A stretch of 36,465 nt of DNA from UBA2160 sp964588665 (GTDB lineage Bacteria; Chloroflexota; Dehalococcoidia; Lucifugimonadales; UBA1123). This document shows, in pieces, positions 6,911-14,995 of the stretch. Below the pieces are notes generated by a model. That model saw nothing but the letters and a program-made list of their open reading frames with translations. It made no database searches and was not told the DNA's origin. Position numbers and translations under genes: made by a program. The stretch is from the NCBI GenBank assembly GCA_964588665.1, contig CAZPQQ010000028.1:1-36465 (forward strand). Direction: 5' to 3'. The stretch's first letter is position 1, and every line of letters begins with the position of its first letter.

Positions 6911-8116
6911 TTAGACGACTGCGAGCATTCTATCGAGGGCCACACGGGCGTCCCCGGCCACGTCGTCGGGCACGGCGATCTCGTTGACCGTCACGCCCTC
7001 GTCCAGGCCATCCAGCACCCATGACAGGTACGCCGGGTGGATCCGGTACATCGTCGAGCACGGGCACACTACCGAGTCGAGGCAGAACACCAGCTTGTCC
7101 GGGTTCTCGGCGGCGATCCGGTTTACGAGGCTGATCTCGGTCCCCACCGCCCACTTCGAGCCAGCGGGAGCCTCCTCGATCACCTTGATGATGTATTCGG
7201 TGGAGCCGTTCATGTCCGCCGCCGCGACGGCCTCCATGGTGCACTCGGGGTGGACCACCACGTTCACGTCCGGATGTTTCTCACGGGCTTGCTCGATCTG
7301 ATCGACGGTGAACCGGGTATGAACCGAGCAGTGGCCTTGCCAGAGGATCAGCTTGGCACGGGAAAGGTTCTCTTCCGTGTTCCCGCCCAGCTCCTTGAAC
7401 GGGTTCCACACGACCATCTCGTCAAGGCCGATGCCCATCTTCAGGCCTGTGTTGCGACCCAGGTGCTGGTCGGGGAGGAACAGCACGCGACTGCCTTGCT
7501 CTAACGCCCAGTCGAAGGTCGCCAGCGCGTTGGACGAGGTGCACACGATCCCGCCGTTGCGTCCGCACAGGGCTTTGATGGCCGCGGTCGAGTTCATGTA
7601 GGTGATCGGCGTCAGATCGTCGCCGCCGAACAGATTGGAGAGATCGTCCCAGCAGTCCATCACGTCGTCGATATGGGCCATGTCCGCCATCGAGCACCCA
7701 GCCGTCAGGTTCGGCAGGATGACTCGCTGGTGGGCGCCGCTCAGGATGCTGGCGGTCTCGGCCATGAAATGTACGCCGCAGAACACGATGTGCTCGGCGT
7801 TTTGTTGGGATGCGGCGAACTGCGAAAGCTTGAAGGAGTCGCCTCGGAAGTCGGCGAACCGAATGATTTCGTCGCGCTGGTAGTGATGGCCGAGCAGGAC
7901 CACCCGCTCGCCGAGCTTCGCGCGTACGGCGGCGATCCGTTCGCCGAGCCCGTCGGGAGTCATGCGCATGTACTGCATTGGCAGTTTCTGCCAACGCACA
8001 CCCGCATCGAACTCTTGCGCCAACGGTTTCGCAACGAGTTTTTCATCGGTTTGGCAGAATGCTGACTGTTCGATCTCGGTGATCGGAATTGTCGGGGTTT
8101 TCAGTTTTGTAACCAT
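6911..8116 (-). CDS. nadA: Quinolinate synthase
   Basis: A 401-residue [4Fe-4S] enzyme that condenses iminoaspartate with dihydroxyacetone phosphate to quinolinate. Three cysteines at family cluster positions are visible: C141 in AGCSMADM, C292 in HPEC, and C351 or C353 in the CPCSTMYR segment. Other conserved pieces are LLGHHYQRDEI (74-84), FCGVHFMAETA (112-122) and CTSSNA (192-197). Length is slightly above the usual 300-370 because of an N-terminal extension of about 55 residues before the first core strand. The ATG start has AGGAG about 10 bases upstream. nadC follows; nadB (L-aspartate oxidase) is not in the window, so the iminoaspartate source is elsewhere. Confidence 0.93.
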   Translation of the reverse strand: MVTKLKTPTIPITEIEQSAFCQTDEKLVAKPLAQEFDAGVRWQKLPMQYMRMTPDGLGERIAAVRAKLGERVVLLGHHYQRDEIIRFADFRGDSFKLSQFAASQQNAEHIVFCGVHFMAETASILSGAHQRVILPNLTAGCSMADMAHIDDVMDCWDDLSNLFGGDDLTPITYMNSTAAIKALCGRNGGIVCTSSNALATFDWALEQGSRVLFLPDQHLGRNTGLKMGIGLDEMVVWNPFKELGGNTEENLSRAKLILWQGHCSVHTRFTVDQIEQAREKHPDVNVVVHPECTMEAVAAADMNGSTEYIIKVIEEAPAGSKWAVGTEISLVNRIAAENPDKLVFCLDSVVCPCSTMYRIHPAYLSWVLDGLDEGVTVNEIAVPDDVAGDARVALDRMLAVV

Positions 8117-8192
8117 TCAGTTGCGACTCCTGTCAGGGCCACCTGCTCCGCCGCCGGCAGCCTTGACTCTGGTTTGTAGGTCTCCCACTCAG

Positions 8193-8209
8193 GACCCAGA
8201 AACTGGGTC
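8193..8209. repeat. Short perfect hairpin between miaB and nadA
   Basis: GACCCAG (8193-8199), a 3-base loop and CTGGGTC (8203-8209) form a 7-bp stem in the 120-base gap between the miaB stop and the nadA start. No T-tract follows on either strand, so it is not an obvious terminator. It could be a processing or stability element. Confidence 0.4.
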
Positions 8210-8236
8210 TGCAATCTCATTTGGCTCGCGCTTCGA

Positions 8237-9547
8237 TCAGTCCGCTGACGCGAGCGCGGGCGCGATGGGTTCCCGTTCGACAACCGACCCTCGAAGTGAC
8301 CACGGGCCGGTTTGATCGACGAACACTTCCACGAGTTCGCCGCGCCGATCGCGGTCGTCGTCGAAGAACACCAGTTTGTCGTTTCTCGTGCGTCCGAACC
8401 ACCGGCCACGTCGCCGGCCCTCGACCAACACTTCCTGGCGCGTTGCAGCCAGGTTCGCGTTGATCTCCGTAACGACTTCTTCTTGAATCTGCTCGATGAC
8501 CCTGAATCGGCGCTGCTTTTCTTCAGGGAGGACATCGTCTTGCATACTGCGGGAGGCGATCGTCCCTGGTCTGGTCGAATACACCGCCGAATGGACTTTG
8601 TCGAACCGGATGTCTCGAACGAGATCGACTGTCCGCTCGAACTGCTCTTCGGTCTCGCCGCAGAAGCCGACGATCAAGTCGGTGCTCAGCGACACCCCCG
8701 GAATGCGGTCGCGTATTGTGTCGACCAGCGTCCGGTATTGTTCGTTGGTGTATCCCCGACGCATGCTCTCCAGGACCGCGTCGTCGCCTGCCTGGAACGG
8801 AAGGTTGACGTGCTCGCACACCTTCTCCAGACCGGCGATCTTGTCGATGATGTGGTCGCTCATGTCGTTGGGATGGGACGTGAGGAAGCGCACGCGGTTC
8901 AACTCTTCAACGTCGTTCACGGCTGAGAGAAGGTCTCCGAGGTCGGTGCGGCCGTCGAGGTCGTGGCCGTAAGAGTCGACGTTCTGGCCCAGCAGAGTGA
9001 CCTCGCGGACGCCTCGGCGAGCCAAGCCTTGCACTTCGTTCACGATCTCGGCCAACGGCCTGCTGACCTCTCGGCCTCGACGGTACGGGATGATGCAAAA
9101 AGTGCAGAATTTGTTGCAGCCGTGGATGATGGGAACGTATGTCGTGATGTCCGCACTCGCGGTCAAAGGCCCGACGCACCCTTCAGGGTCGATCCCCATC
9201 CGCTCGCCGAGCAGGTCAATCAACGGACCGAATTTCTGCGGGGGCATGAACAGATCGACGTAGGGGTACCGTTCGGTCAGTCGCGATGTTTGAGGGCCGA
9301 CCATGCACCCCATCAGCGCGATCACCTTGTCGGGATCTTGCTGCTTCAGCGGTTTCAAGCTGGTCAACATGCCGACGACGCGGTCTTCGGCGCTCTCGCG
9401 AACGACGCAGCTATTCAGCACGATGACATCCGCGTCTTTCGGGGCATCCTTCAGGTTGAGCCCCATCTGGCCGAGGGCGCTCTCAAGACGATCCGAATCT
9501 GCCTTGTTCATCTGACACCCGACGGTCCAGATGTAGTAGCTTTCCAT
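8237..9547 (-). CDS. miaB: tRNA-2-methylthio-N6-dimethylallyladenosine synthase
   Basis: A 436-residue radical-SAM methylthiotransferase that adds the 2-methylthio group to i6A37 in tRNAs reading UNN codons. N-terminal UPF0004 domain: C11 (TVGCQMNKADSDR), C47 (LNSCVVRESAE) and C81 (LMGCM) ligate the auxiliary cluster. The radical-SAM motif is C144-x3-C148-x2-C151 in GCNKFCTFC, followed by RRGREVSR. A C-terminal TRAM-like RNA-binding segment is present. These features separate it from RimO and MtaB. Two starts are possible: ATG at 9547 (chosen, MESYYIWTVGCQ) or GTG at 9553; neither has a perfect Shine-Dalgarno site. A tRNA-Ser gene lies 37 bases upstream in the same direction. Confidence 0.93.
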   Translation of the reverse strand: MESYYIWTVGCQMNKADSDRLESALGQMGLNLKDAPKDADVIVLNSCVVRESAEDRVVGMLTSLKPLKQQDPDKVIALMGCMVGPQTSRLTERYPYVDLFMPPQKFGPLIDLLGERMGIDPEGCVGPLTASADITTYVPIIHGCNKFCTFCIIPYRRGREVSRPLAEIVNEVQGLARRGVREVTLLGQNVDSYGHDLDGRTDLGDLLSAVNDVEELNRVRFLTSHPNDMSDHIIDKIAGLEKVCEHVNLPFQAGDDAVLESMRRGYTNEQYRTLVDTIRDRIPGVSLSTDLIVGFCGETEEQFERTVDLVRDIRFDKVHSAVYSTRPGTIASRSMQDDVLPEEKQRRFRVIEQIQEEVVTEINANLAATRQEVLVEGRRRGRWFGRTRNDKLVFFDDDRDRRGELVEVFVDQTGPWSLRGSVVEREPIAPALASAD

Positions 9548-9584
9548 ACTCACCGTGTCTCGATTGGATTTCGGCGCTACGGAG

Positions 9585-9673
9585 CGGAGGGGGCGGGATT
9601 CGAACCCGCGAGAGGGATTTCGCCCCCTAAGCGCTTAGCAGGCGCCCGCACTAGGCCACTATGCGACCCCTCC
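9585..9673 (-). tRNA. tRNA-Ser (anticodon GCU)
   Basis: An 89-base class II tRNA. The 7-bp acceptor GGAGGGG pairs with CCCCTCC, with G as discriminator. The D-stem is GCA/TGC, and the anticodon stem GGCGC/GCGCT carries loop CTGCTAA, with anticodon GCT at 9637-9639 (complement). A long variable arm with a 6-bp stem (AGGGGG/CCCTCT) and a T-arm GCGGG-TTCGAAT-CCCGC complete it. The long variable arm, G discriminator and GCU anticodon identify serine, reading AGC and AGU. CCA is not encoded. Position 36 is U, so it is not expected to be a MiaB substrate even though miaB follows. Confidence 0.95.
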
Positions 9674-9683
9674 GTGAGCACAC

Positions 9684-9712
9684 AATATAGCAGACAAAAA
9701 TACGCGTCGCAA
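9684..9712 (-). promoter_or_regulatory. sigma70 promoter of the tRNA-Ser gene
   Basis: On the minus strand: TTGCGA (complement of 9707-9712), a 17-base spacer, an extended TGC and TATATT (complement of 9684-9689). Transcription would begin near 9677, about four bases before the mature tRNA 5' end. With no terminator visible before miaB, it may also drive miaB and possibly nadA-nadC. Confidence 0.75.
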
Positions 9713-10193
9713 ACCAAACATTGTGAATTTCGGTACTATTCGCCATTTGCCTCTCGAAACCCGTCGTGCTTTTTCGCATCAAGGGCGTTTAACGCATGCC
9801 TCCAGCCGTTCAGGGGAGATGTCAGCGGATTCGATAAATTTTTCACACATTAGCGCCAATCGGCAGAAATCCTCAAAACACGCCTGCCCAACGCTGCATC
9901 GACGCCGCGCGGTTCGACTCAGATAACCGTGGCGCGCTATCCCACGCTATCCCGAACGCGCAGTCGTAAAGTCACTTCACGGACGGGTCGGTTGAGTGGC
10001 GCCGTCTGGTGGCATCGCGCGCGTAGCATCGCGATTGACACCGACGCCAACGGAATATACCGTTTGGTCTATCCCAGAACGGCAAGTTTGTGAATGTGTT
10101 GAGTTCTTTTCGGAAAACCGAGGTCGGAAAGTCGCGGTTGTCGATCCACTAAATTTCAGATGGACAGCTTTGGATGAGACTGGAGGGACGGTC
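9713..10193. other. Intergenic region with a candidate promoter
   Basis: No gene is supported in this 481-base stretch. The frame of the downstream orphan is open from 9996, but the peptide before its internal ATG at 10194 does not look like part of the fold. TTGACA (10035-10040) followed after 15 bases by TATACC (10056-10061) is a possible promoter for that gene. The spacer is shorter than ideal. Confidence 0.4.
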
Positions 10194-10691
10194 ATGGTTA
10201 CTCGGTTGTGGCCACTGGAAATCACCATGGAATTCGAAGATCGAAGCTACAAGCTGGGTGAAACGATTGACATCGACCTGGAGCTCACGGCGAGGCGCGA
10301 AGTTGTGATAAGAGAGGGTCACGTTGACCTCATGTGCCGGGAACGATACACGCGGACCCACACAGTCCCAGTGCAGGAACAGAAGCGGCCAGGGATGGGA
10401 GCGGGCGCTGGTGCAATGGGGCCGCCGACAATTGGGAGCAAGCAAGCGACCAAGACCGAAGACGAGTCCTACTCTCACAGCGGCGCAGTCATCTTCACCG
10501 AAGCCTCGCTGGAGCCCGGCGAGACCAGCATTCACAAGATCAAGCTGAAGATCGGCTCGGATCCTCCTCGCTACCTGTCGGACCCCTCAGTAACGGAGGC
10601 GGAAGTCCTCCGGGAGCTCGTGGCGTCTTTCGACGTGGCCCAAGCCTTCGACGTCACCGAGAGACAGCCGATCAGGGTGGCGCTCGTCTGA
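10194..10691 (+). CDS. Conserved-looking small protein, possibly arrestin-like beta-sandwich
   Basis: A 165-residue protein that I do not recognise as a named family. The N-terminal half alternates strands in a beta-sandwich pattern (LEITMEFEDRSYKLGETIDI, then LELTARREVVIREGHVDLMC), and a later segment reads EASLEPGETSIHKIKLKIG. This rhythm, with YKLGETI and the FxxASLEPGE turn, resembles arrestin-like or Spo0M-like domains; that is a resemblance only. A Gly/Ala/Pro-rich loop occupies about 66-82. No signal peptide or membrane segment. The start is ATG at 10194 with GGAGGGA (10182-10188) five bases upstream. It stands alone between the tRNA cluster and a region of gene decay. Confidence 0.6.
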   Translation: MVTRLWPLEITMEFEDRSYKLGETIDIDLELTARREVVIREGHVDLMCRERYTRTHTVPVQEQKRPGMGAGAGAMGPPTIGSKQATKTEDESYSHSGAVIFTEASLEPGETSIHKIKLKIGSDPPRYLSDPSVTEAEVLRELVASFDVAQAFDVTERQPIRVALV

Positions 10692-10788
10692 GGGCAATTC
10701 ATTAAGAATGCCGCGAAGTCTCAATCAATCATGTAGCCACCACCGCGATCACAAATCGAATACGCCAGGGCACACTCTCAGATCGTCC

Positions 10789-11148
10789 TCACAAACGGGA
10801 GGCTGCGAACAAGGTGAAGGAAGTTGGACGCTGCCGTCCAGAGGTGGTAGTGCCACACGCGCCAATTTCAACCGGTGCACCCGCGCCGCCTAACAGGGGG
10901 CGTGCTGCCGCGTTGGTGTAGGGATTCGCCGGGAACGCCACGAGGTTGACGGCTAGCAGGCGGACCATTGCTAGCTTGCGAGTTGCCAGCTTCTCGCCCG
11001 CATACTGCGCCCACTCGTTTTCGATGGCGATGAAGCCGAATATCGCGTCATCGGCGTCGCCGTAGAGGAGGCTGATCCGGGCGTCGTTCCCGATTTGAGT
11101 CGCTACGACTTCCCTCTCAAACGTCAGCCGTGGTCCCTTTTGACAGCA
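10789..11148 (-). pseudogene. Remnant of an HK97-family phage prohead protease
   Basis: The minus-strand frame between a stop at 11149-11151 and TGA at 10789 is open for 119 codons. Its middle matches the C-terminal part of HK97-type prohead maturation proteases: IGNDARISLLYGD, a position equivalent to SFGF reading IFGF, then ENEW, TRKLAMVRLLAVNL and finally VAFPANPYTNA, which corresponds to the highly conserved VSLVTFPANP ending. The conserved block spans about 10900-11127. The N-terminal part, including the catalytic His and Ser region, is missing, and the only internal ATG is late. No portal, capsid or terminase gene adjoins it, so this is a degraded prophage or gene-transfer-agent leftover. 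The remaining gap (10692-10788, 11149-11421) holds only a weak transposase-like tail on the plus strand around 11160-11240. Confidence 0.6.
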
Positions 11149-11421
11149 TCATAGGGGCGAAGAACGTGGAGATGTGGTGTAGAATGAGGCTGATGGCGCT
11201 GACGGTAAATCTGCGCAGGGCAACCTCTTTTCTGGAAAACGTTGGGAAAGCCCCACCGAGCGTTCTGGCCCAGGAAATTTACCGCCGTGCTGTACTAGGC
11301 CAGCGCAGGGCTACATACAGCTTAGGAGGGGCTCAGCGCCATCTCTAGAAACCGCAGGTGGAGTCAATCAGGCCAACCCAGATGCGCCCAAGTCGACACA
11401 GGTGATTTCAAGTCAGAGTGA

Positions 11422-11886
11422 TCAGGTTGGCTCCGAAGTTACGACAGAGTTGCCTTGGCCCCCCAGCGGATCGAAATCTTCCTGGCTGCCGACCCAGACC
11501 TCGCCGCCTTCGAAGAATTCTTTCTTCCAGATGGGGACGATCTGCTTGATGCGATCGATGGAGAACGCGCTGGCTTCGTACGCGTCGCGGCGGTGGGCGG
11601 AGGACACGGCGACGACCAGGCTCGTTTCGCCGACGGCCAGGCGGCCCAGGCGGTGTGAGATGGCGACGCCTTTGAGGTCCCAGCGCTCGCTCATCTCTTC
11701 GGCGACTTTCGCGAGTTGCCGGTCGGCCATCGGGCGGTACGCCTCGTACTCAAGGAATCGGACGTTGCGACCCGCGGTGTTGTCACGGGTAGTCCCGAGG
11801 AACGTGATCACCGCCCCGGCGCCGTCGTCGGCTACCGACTCCGTAATCTGCTTCGCGTCGAGCTCGTCGTGGGTGATCACGATCAT
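11422..11886 (-). CDS. moaE: Molybdopterin synthase catalytic subunit
   Basis: A 154-residue large subunit of molybdopterin synthase, which with thiocarboxylated MoaD adds two sulfurs to cyclic pyranopterin monophosphate. Family motifs: GTTRD (31-35), LEYEAY (45-50), SHRLG (77-81), SSAHRRDAYEA (95-105), IDRIKQIVPIWKKE (110-123) and WVG (131-133). The Lys in IWKKE and the Arg/His in the middle motif are the usual active-site residues. The start ATG at 11886 overlaps the moaD stop in ATGA, so the two subunits are translationally coupled in stoichiometric order. Confidence 0.92.
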   Translation of the reverse strand: MIVITHDELDAKQITESVADDGAGAVITFLGTTRDNTAGRNVRFLEYEAYRPMADRQLAKVAEEMSERWDLKGVAISHRLGRLAVGETSLVVAVSSAHRRDAYEASAFSIDRIKQIVPIWKKEFFEGGEVWVGSQEDFDPLGGQGNSVVTSEPT

Positions 11887-12143
11887 GAGCGCCCTCCGCT
11901 GACGGGCGGAATAAGGGCCGCCTCGTCGCCGTCGCTCAATTCGAACGAGTGGTCTCGATACTCTTGATTCACGGCGACGACCAACCCTGCCGGCCTGGAC
12001 GTCAGATCAGGGAACGACTCGGCCAATTTCGAGGTCAGGTCGCCGACCGTCGCGCCGTCTGACACATCGACGACTGCTTGGCCTGTGCCGGCCTTTTCTC
12101 TATAGCTTGCGAAGAATCTGATTGTGATCTTCAGATCGTCCAC
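11883..12143 (-). CDS. moaD: Molybdopterin synthase sulfur-carrier subunit with two residues after the Gly-Gly
   Basis: An 86-residue ubiquitin-fold MoaD: ITIRFFASYREKAG at the N-terminus, VVVAVN in the middle and ALIPPVSGG near the end. MoaD is normally activated at a C-terminal Gly-Gly, which is adenylated by MoeB and converted to thiocarboxylate. Here the protein ends GGRS: G83-G84 are followed by Arg85 and Ser86 before the stop. Either the tail is trimmed or the activating enzyme tolerates it. The GTG start at 12143 has no strong Shine-Dalgarno site. An extended -10 promoter lies just upstream, and the stop overlaps the moaE start. Confidence 0.88.
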   Translation of the reverse strand: MDDLKITIRFFASYREKAGTGQAVVDVSDGATVGDLTSKLAESFPDLTSRPAGLVVAVNQEYRDHSFELSDGDEAALIPPVSGGRS

Positions 12144-12182
12144 CCCAGGGCAAATGTTGGGACTCTCCGGCCCCGTCGGACG

Positions 12183-12191
12183 ATTATACCA
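12183..12191 (-). promoter_or_regulatory. Extended -10 promoter for moaD-moaE
   Basis: On the minus strand, TGG directly precedes a perfect TATAAT (complement of 12183-12188), an extended -10 element. It lies between the gamma-glutamyltransferase stop and the moaD start, giving a leader of about 33 bases. There is no convincing -35, which extended -10 promoters can lack. Confidence 0.55.
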
Positions 12192-12203
12192 AGCAATCGC
12201 AGC

Positions 12204-13952
12204 CTAGCGTCCGATTGCGTAGGTGTCGCGTCTGGGGTCCGCGCCGCCTTTGAGCACGCCGGATTCCTGGTCGACGACGATGGCGGACACCGAGCCCATG
12301 GCCGGTGCCCAGTCGTCGATGGCGCGGAGGTCGTGGCCTCGGCTTTCGAGCTCGCCGTTGACGTCGCTCGGGTAGCGACCCTCGACGTGGATTCGCCCCG
12401 GCAGATACGTGTGGGGCCAGAACGAGTTCGGGTAGTTCCAGGGCACGAATCGCGGCGCCTCGATGGCGGCCTGCGGGTCCATGCCGAACTCGATGATGTT
12501 CAGGAACGTCTGCACCATCGCGGGGCCTTGTGCATCGCCGCCCGGGGTCCCGAAGGGCATGAACAGCTTCCCGTTCTTGAACGCCATCGCGGGATTGGGC
12601 GTGAGTCGCGGTCGCTTCCCCGGCTGCAGGCTCGACGCGTGATCGTGGTCGAGCCAGCTCTGCGTCCCTCGCGACGATATCATCAGTCCAAGACCCGGCA
12701 CGATAGGCGCGCCAAACAGGCCGTCGCTGGGGGTCGCTGAGAACGCGTTTCCCCATCGATCGACGACGCATGCGTACGACGTGTCCTGCTCCAGACCTCC
12801 CGGCTTCCCGATCAGTGGCGAGCTTGCTCGTCTGGGGTTCGATCCGTTCTGATACGACCATGGCTCGCCCGGAGGGGGCATCTCTTGGAACGCCCTGTCC
12901 ATGTCGATCATGCTTCGGCGCGCGGACGTGTAGCCCTTGGCCATCAACCCGTTCATCGGCACGTCAACGAGGTCCGGGTCGCCGTAGTAGTGATGCCTGT
13001 CGGCAAACGACAAGTTCAGGGCTTGCGATACAAGGTGCACGTAATCGGTGTTGTTGTGTCCCATTGCCCCGAGGTCGTCGTCTTCGAGCATTTGCAGCGT
13101 CTGCGCCACCACCGGGCCTTGGCACCATGATCCGCAGGTGAGCACCTCAAAGTCGCGGAAGCCGCCGATGACGGGCTCTTCGACCTTGACCGAGAAGTCT
13201 CGGAGATCCTCCCGAGTTAGCAGGCCGCCCATCCTGTCGCTGAACTCCGCGATCTCGTCGGCGATGTCGCCTTTGTAGAAGTAGTCTCGCGCGGCCCGGA
13301 TGGCGTCGGCTCGGCCCTTGTAAGCGTTGGCGCGCTCGACCTCGATCAGTCGCTCGAACGTGTGCGCCAGTTCCGTCTGAACCAGCGGCTCGCCGATCTT
13401 CGGCGCTCTACCCTTCGACATGAACACCGCTCGGGTAGACTCCCACGCTTCATCGTGGTTTTCCGGGTTTTCGAACGACTGCGCAAGTGAGTTGGCCGCA
13501 GGGGCGGAGAGCGGGTACCCGTCTCGGGCGAGTTCAAGTGCGGGCGTCACGACGTCTTCGAAAGTCATCGTGCCGTATCGCTCCAACGCGGTGAGCCAGG
13601 CGTCAGGTGCCGACGGGGTGATGCACCGCAGCATTCCACGGGGAATCTGGCCTCCTGCGTGCTTCTGCATGTACTCGATGGACGCTGCTTGCGGCCACCG
13701 CCCGAGGCCGCTGATGGTCACGACGCGATCCTCCTCGGCCATGTAGAGGATGATCGGGGCAACGCCGCCGAAGTTCGTGGCGTGCGGCAGCGTCACGTTG
13801 ATCGCGATCCCGGACGCGACACCGGCGTCCACGGCATTTCCGCCCTGCTCCAGAATCCGGTAGCCCGCAGACGCCGCCAGGTAGTGGCCCGCCGACACCA
13901 TGTGCGTGACGCCCATGACGGGCGGTCTGTACGAAGTCAGTCCGATTGGCAT
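12204..13952 (-). CDS. Gamma-glutamyltransferase-family protein
   Basis: A 582-residue Ntn-hydrolase of the gamma-glutamyltranspeptidase family, which self-cleaves to two subunits and transfers or hydrolyses gamma-glutamyl groups such as that of glutathione. Evidence: GGNAVDA (37-43), ALERYGTMTFEDVVTPALELARDGYP in two adjoining blocks (122-147), and the processing site D390-T391 before SYACVVDRWGNAFS, where T391 would be the new N-terminal nucleophile. Near the C-terminus are FGTPGGDAQ and IEAPRF, both usual. It lacks a signal peptide, so the enzyme may be cytoplasmic, like the many GGT-like acylases and FwdC-type homologues of unknown substrate. The ATG start has AAAGGAG seven bases upstream. 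MoaD-MoaE follow but have their own -10. Confidence 0.87.
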   Translation of the reverse strand: MPIGLTSYRPPVMGVTHMVSAGHYLAASAGYRILEQGGNAVDAGVASGIAINVTLPHATNFGGVAPIILYMAEEDRVVTISGLGRWPQAASIEYMQKHAGGQIPRGMLRCITPSAPDAWLTALERYGTMTFEDVVTPALELARDGYPLSAPAANSLAQSFENPENHDEAWESTRAVFMSKGRAPKIGEPLVQTELAHTFERLIEVERANAYKGRADAIRAARDYFYKGDIADEIAEFSDRMGGLLTREDLRDFSVKVEEPVIGGFRDFEVLTCGSWCQGPVVAQTLQMLEDDDLGAMGHNNTDYVHLVSQALNLSFADRHHYYGDPDLVDVPMNGLMAKGYTSARRSMIDMDRAFQEMPPPGEPWSYQNGSNPRRASSPLIGKPGGLEQDTSYACVVDRWGNAFSATPSDGLFGAPIVPGLGLMISSRGTQSWLDHDHASSLQPGKRPRLTPNPAMAFKNGKLFMPFGTPGGDAQGPAMVQTFLNIIEFGMDPQAAIEAPRFVPWNYPNSFWPHTYLPGRIHVEGRYPSDVNGELESRGHDLRAIDDWAPAMGSVSAIVVDQESGVLKGGADPRRDTYAIGR

Positions 13953-14188
13953 TGGTTGTCTCCTTTGGTCGGTCGTCCGCTCGCAAGATCAGGCCGTTGG
14001 CGATGCCTTCATCGCCAGTATCCGGTTTCAAACCCTGGCGCCGTAGGTGTGCTAGCACTGAGCAGGGACCCAAGGGACGTCAGGGACTTAAGAGATCGCC
14101 AGACCGTTCCCCAGACACGACGACTCTTCCGAAACCACGAACGATTCGTTTGACTCGCCGGGTTTGACACAGGGTTCGAGAATTTCTC

Positions 14189-14995
14189 CTACGATTCGCG
14201 AGTCACGGAGGTTTTCAGCGCGGGCTTGATATTCGTTCGTTGCGCCAACGCGCCGCCGTTTACGTGGATGGTTTGGCCGGTCAGAAAGCTGGTGTCTTCG
14301 GAACACAAGAATGCGCATACTTTGGCTACTTCCGCCGGGTCACCCAGCCTGCCCACGGGTATGCCTGCCTGTCGCTGGTCCGTCGGCGGAACGGCCTGCG
14401 GATCCGTGCGGGACGTGTCGAATGCGCCGGGGACGACGTGGTTGACCATGATGCCGTGGGGAGCGAGCTCGGCCGCTATCGCTCGGGTCATGCCGATGGA
14501 GCCCATCTTCGACGCGGAGACATGCGACCACCCCGCATGGCCTCTGAACGCGTTTAGGCCCGAGACGTTCACGATCCGACCCCATCCTCTCTCGATCATC
14601 CCCGGAACGACGGCTTTGCAGCAGTAGAACGGGCCGTCCATGTTGACGCCGTTTACCTCCCGCCAGTCCTCGACGGTCATTTCGACGAAGGATTTGGCTT
14701 TGCGCAGACCGGCGTTGTTGACGAGGATGTCGACACGGCCAAACTCCGAGACTGCAGATTCGACCATTGCGTCGACCTGGCCTTTGTCTCCGACGTCAGC
14801 AACAGCCACGATCGCTTTCACGCCAATCGCCCGGGCTTCCTCGGCGACGGACTCGGCCTCCTGCCGGTTGGACCGAGCGTTGACGACGACGTTAGCGCCC
14901 ATACGTACAAACTCGAGTATGGTGGCGCGACCGATGTTCCGGCCGGACCCGGTCACCAGGGCAACTCTGCCCGCAAGGCTGGTCGCGTCGCTCAT
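14189..14995 (-). CDS. SDR-family oxidoreductase lacking the catalytic tyrosine
   Basis: A 268-residue short-chain dehydrogenase/reductase. Rossmann motif TGSGRNIG (15-22), NNAG (93-96), the active-site Ser at S145 in NVSGLN and Lys at K163 are present, and the C-terminal VNGG signature is intact (FLTGQTIHVNGG). The catalytic Tyr of YxxxK is replaced: the segment reads SHVSASK, with Val159 where Tyr is expected (codon GTC). Classical SDR chemistry needs that Tyr, so the protein may be inactive, use another residue such as His158, or have a binding role. The start ATG at 14995 has GAGGAG five bases upstream and overlaps the stop of an upstream remnant gene (ATGA). It belongs to the minus-strand acyl-CoA cluster. 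Confidence 0.87.
   Translation of the reverse strand: MSDATSLAGRVALVTGSGRNIGRATILEFVRMGANVVVNARSNRQEAESVAEEARAIGVKAIVAVADVGDKGQVDAMVESAVSEFGRVDILVNNAGLRKAKSFVEMTVEDWREVNGVNMDGPFYCCKAVVPGMIERGWGRIVNVSGLNAFRGHAGWSHVSASKMGSIGMTRAIAAELAPHGIMVNHVVPGAFDTSRTDPQAVPPTDQRQAGIPVGRLGDPAEVAKVCAFLCSEDTSFLTGQTIHVNGGALAQRTNIKPALKTSVTRES

Noticed and set aside
11280..11345. Possible molybdenum-cofactor riboswitch near moaE
   Set aside because: The stem-rich sequence lies downstream of moaE, not upstream of moaD, and the gap before moaD is too short for that RNA.
11130..11348. 72-codon plus-strand frame whose MRLMALTVNLRRA resembles transposase C-termini
   Set aside because: The match is one short segment without a DDE motif or inverted ends; it overlaps the phage-protease remnant only at its edge. 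Too weak to call.
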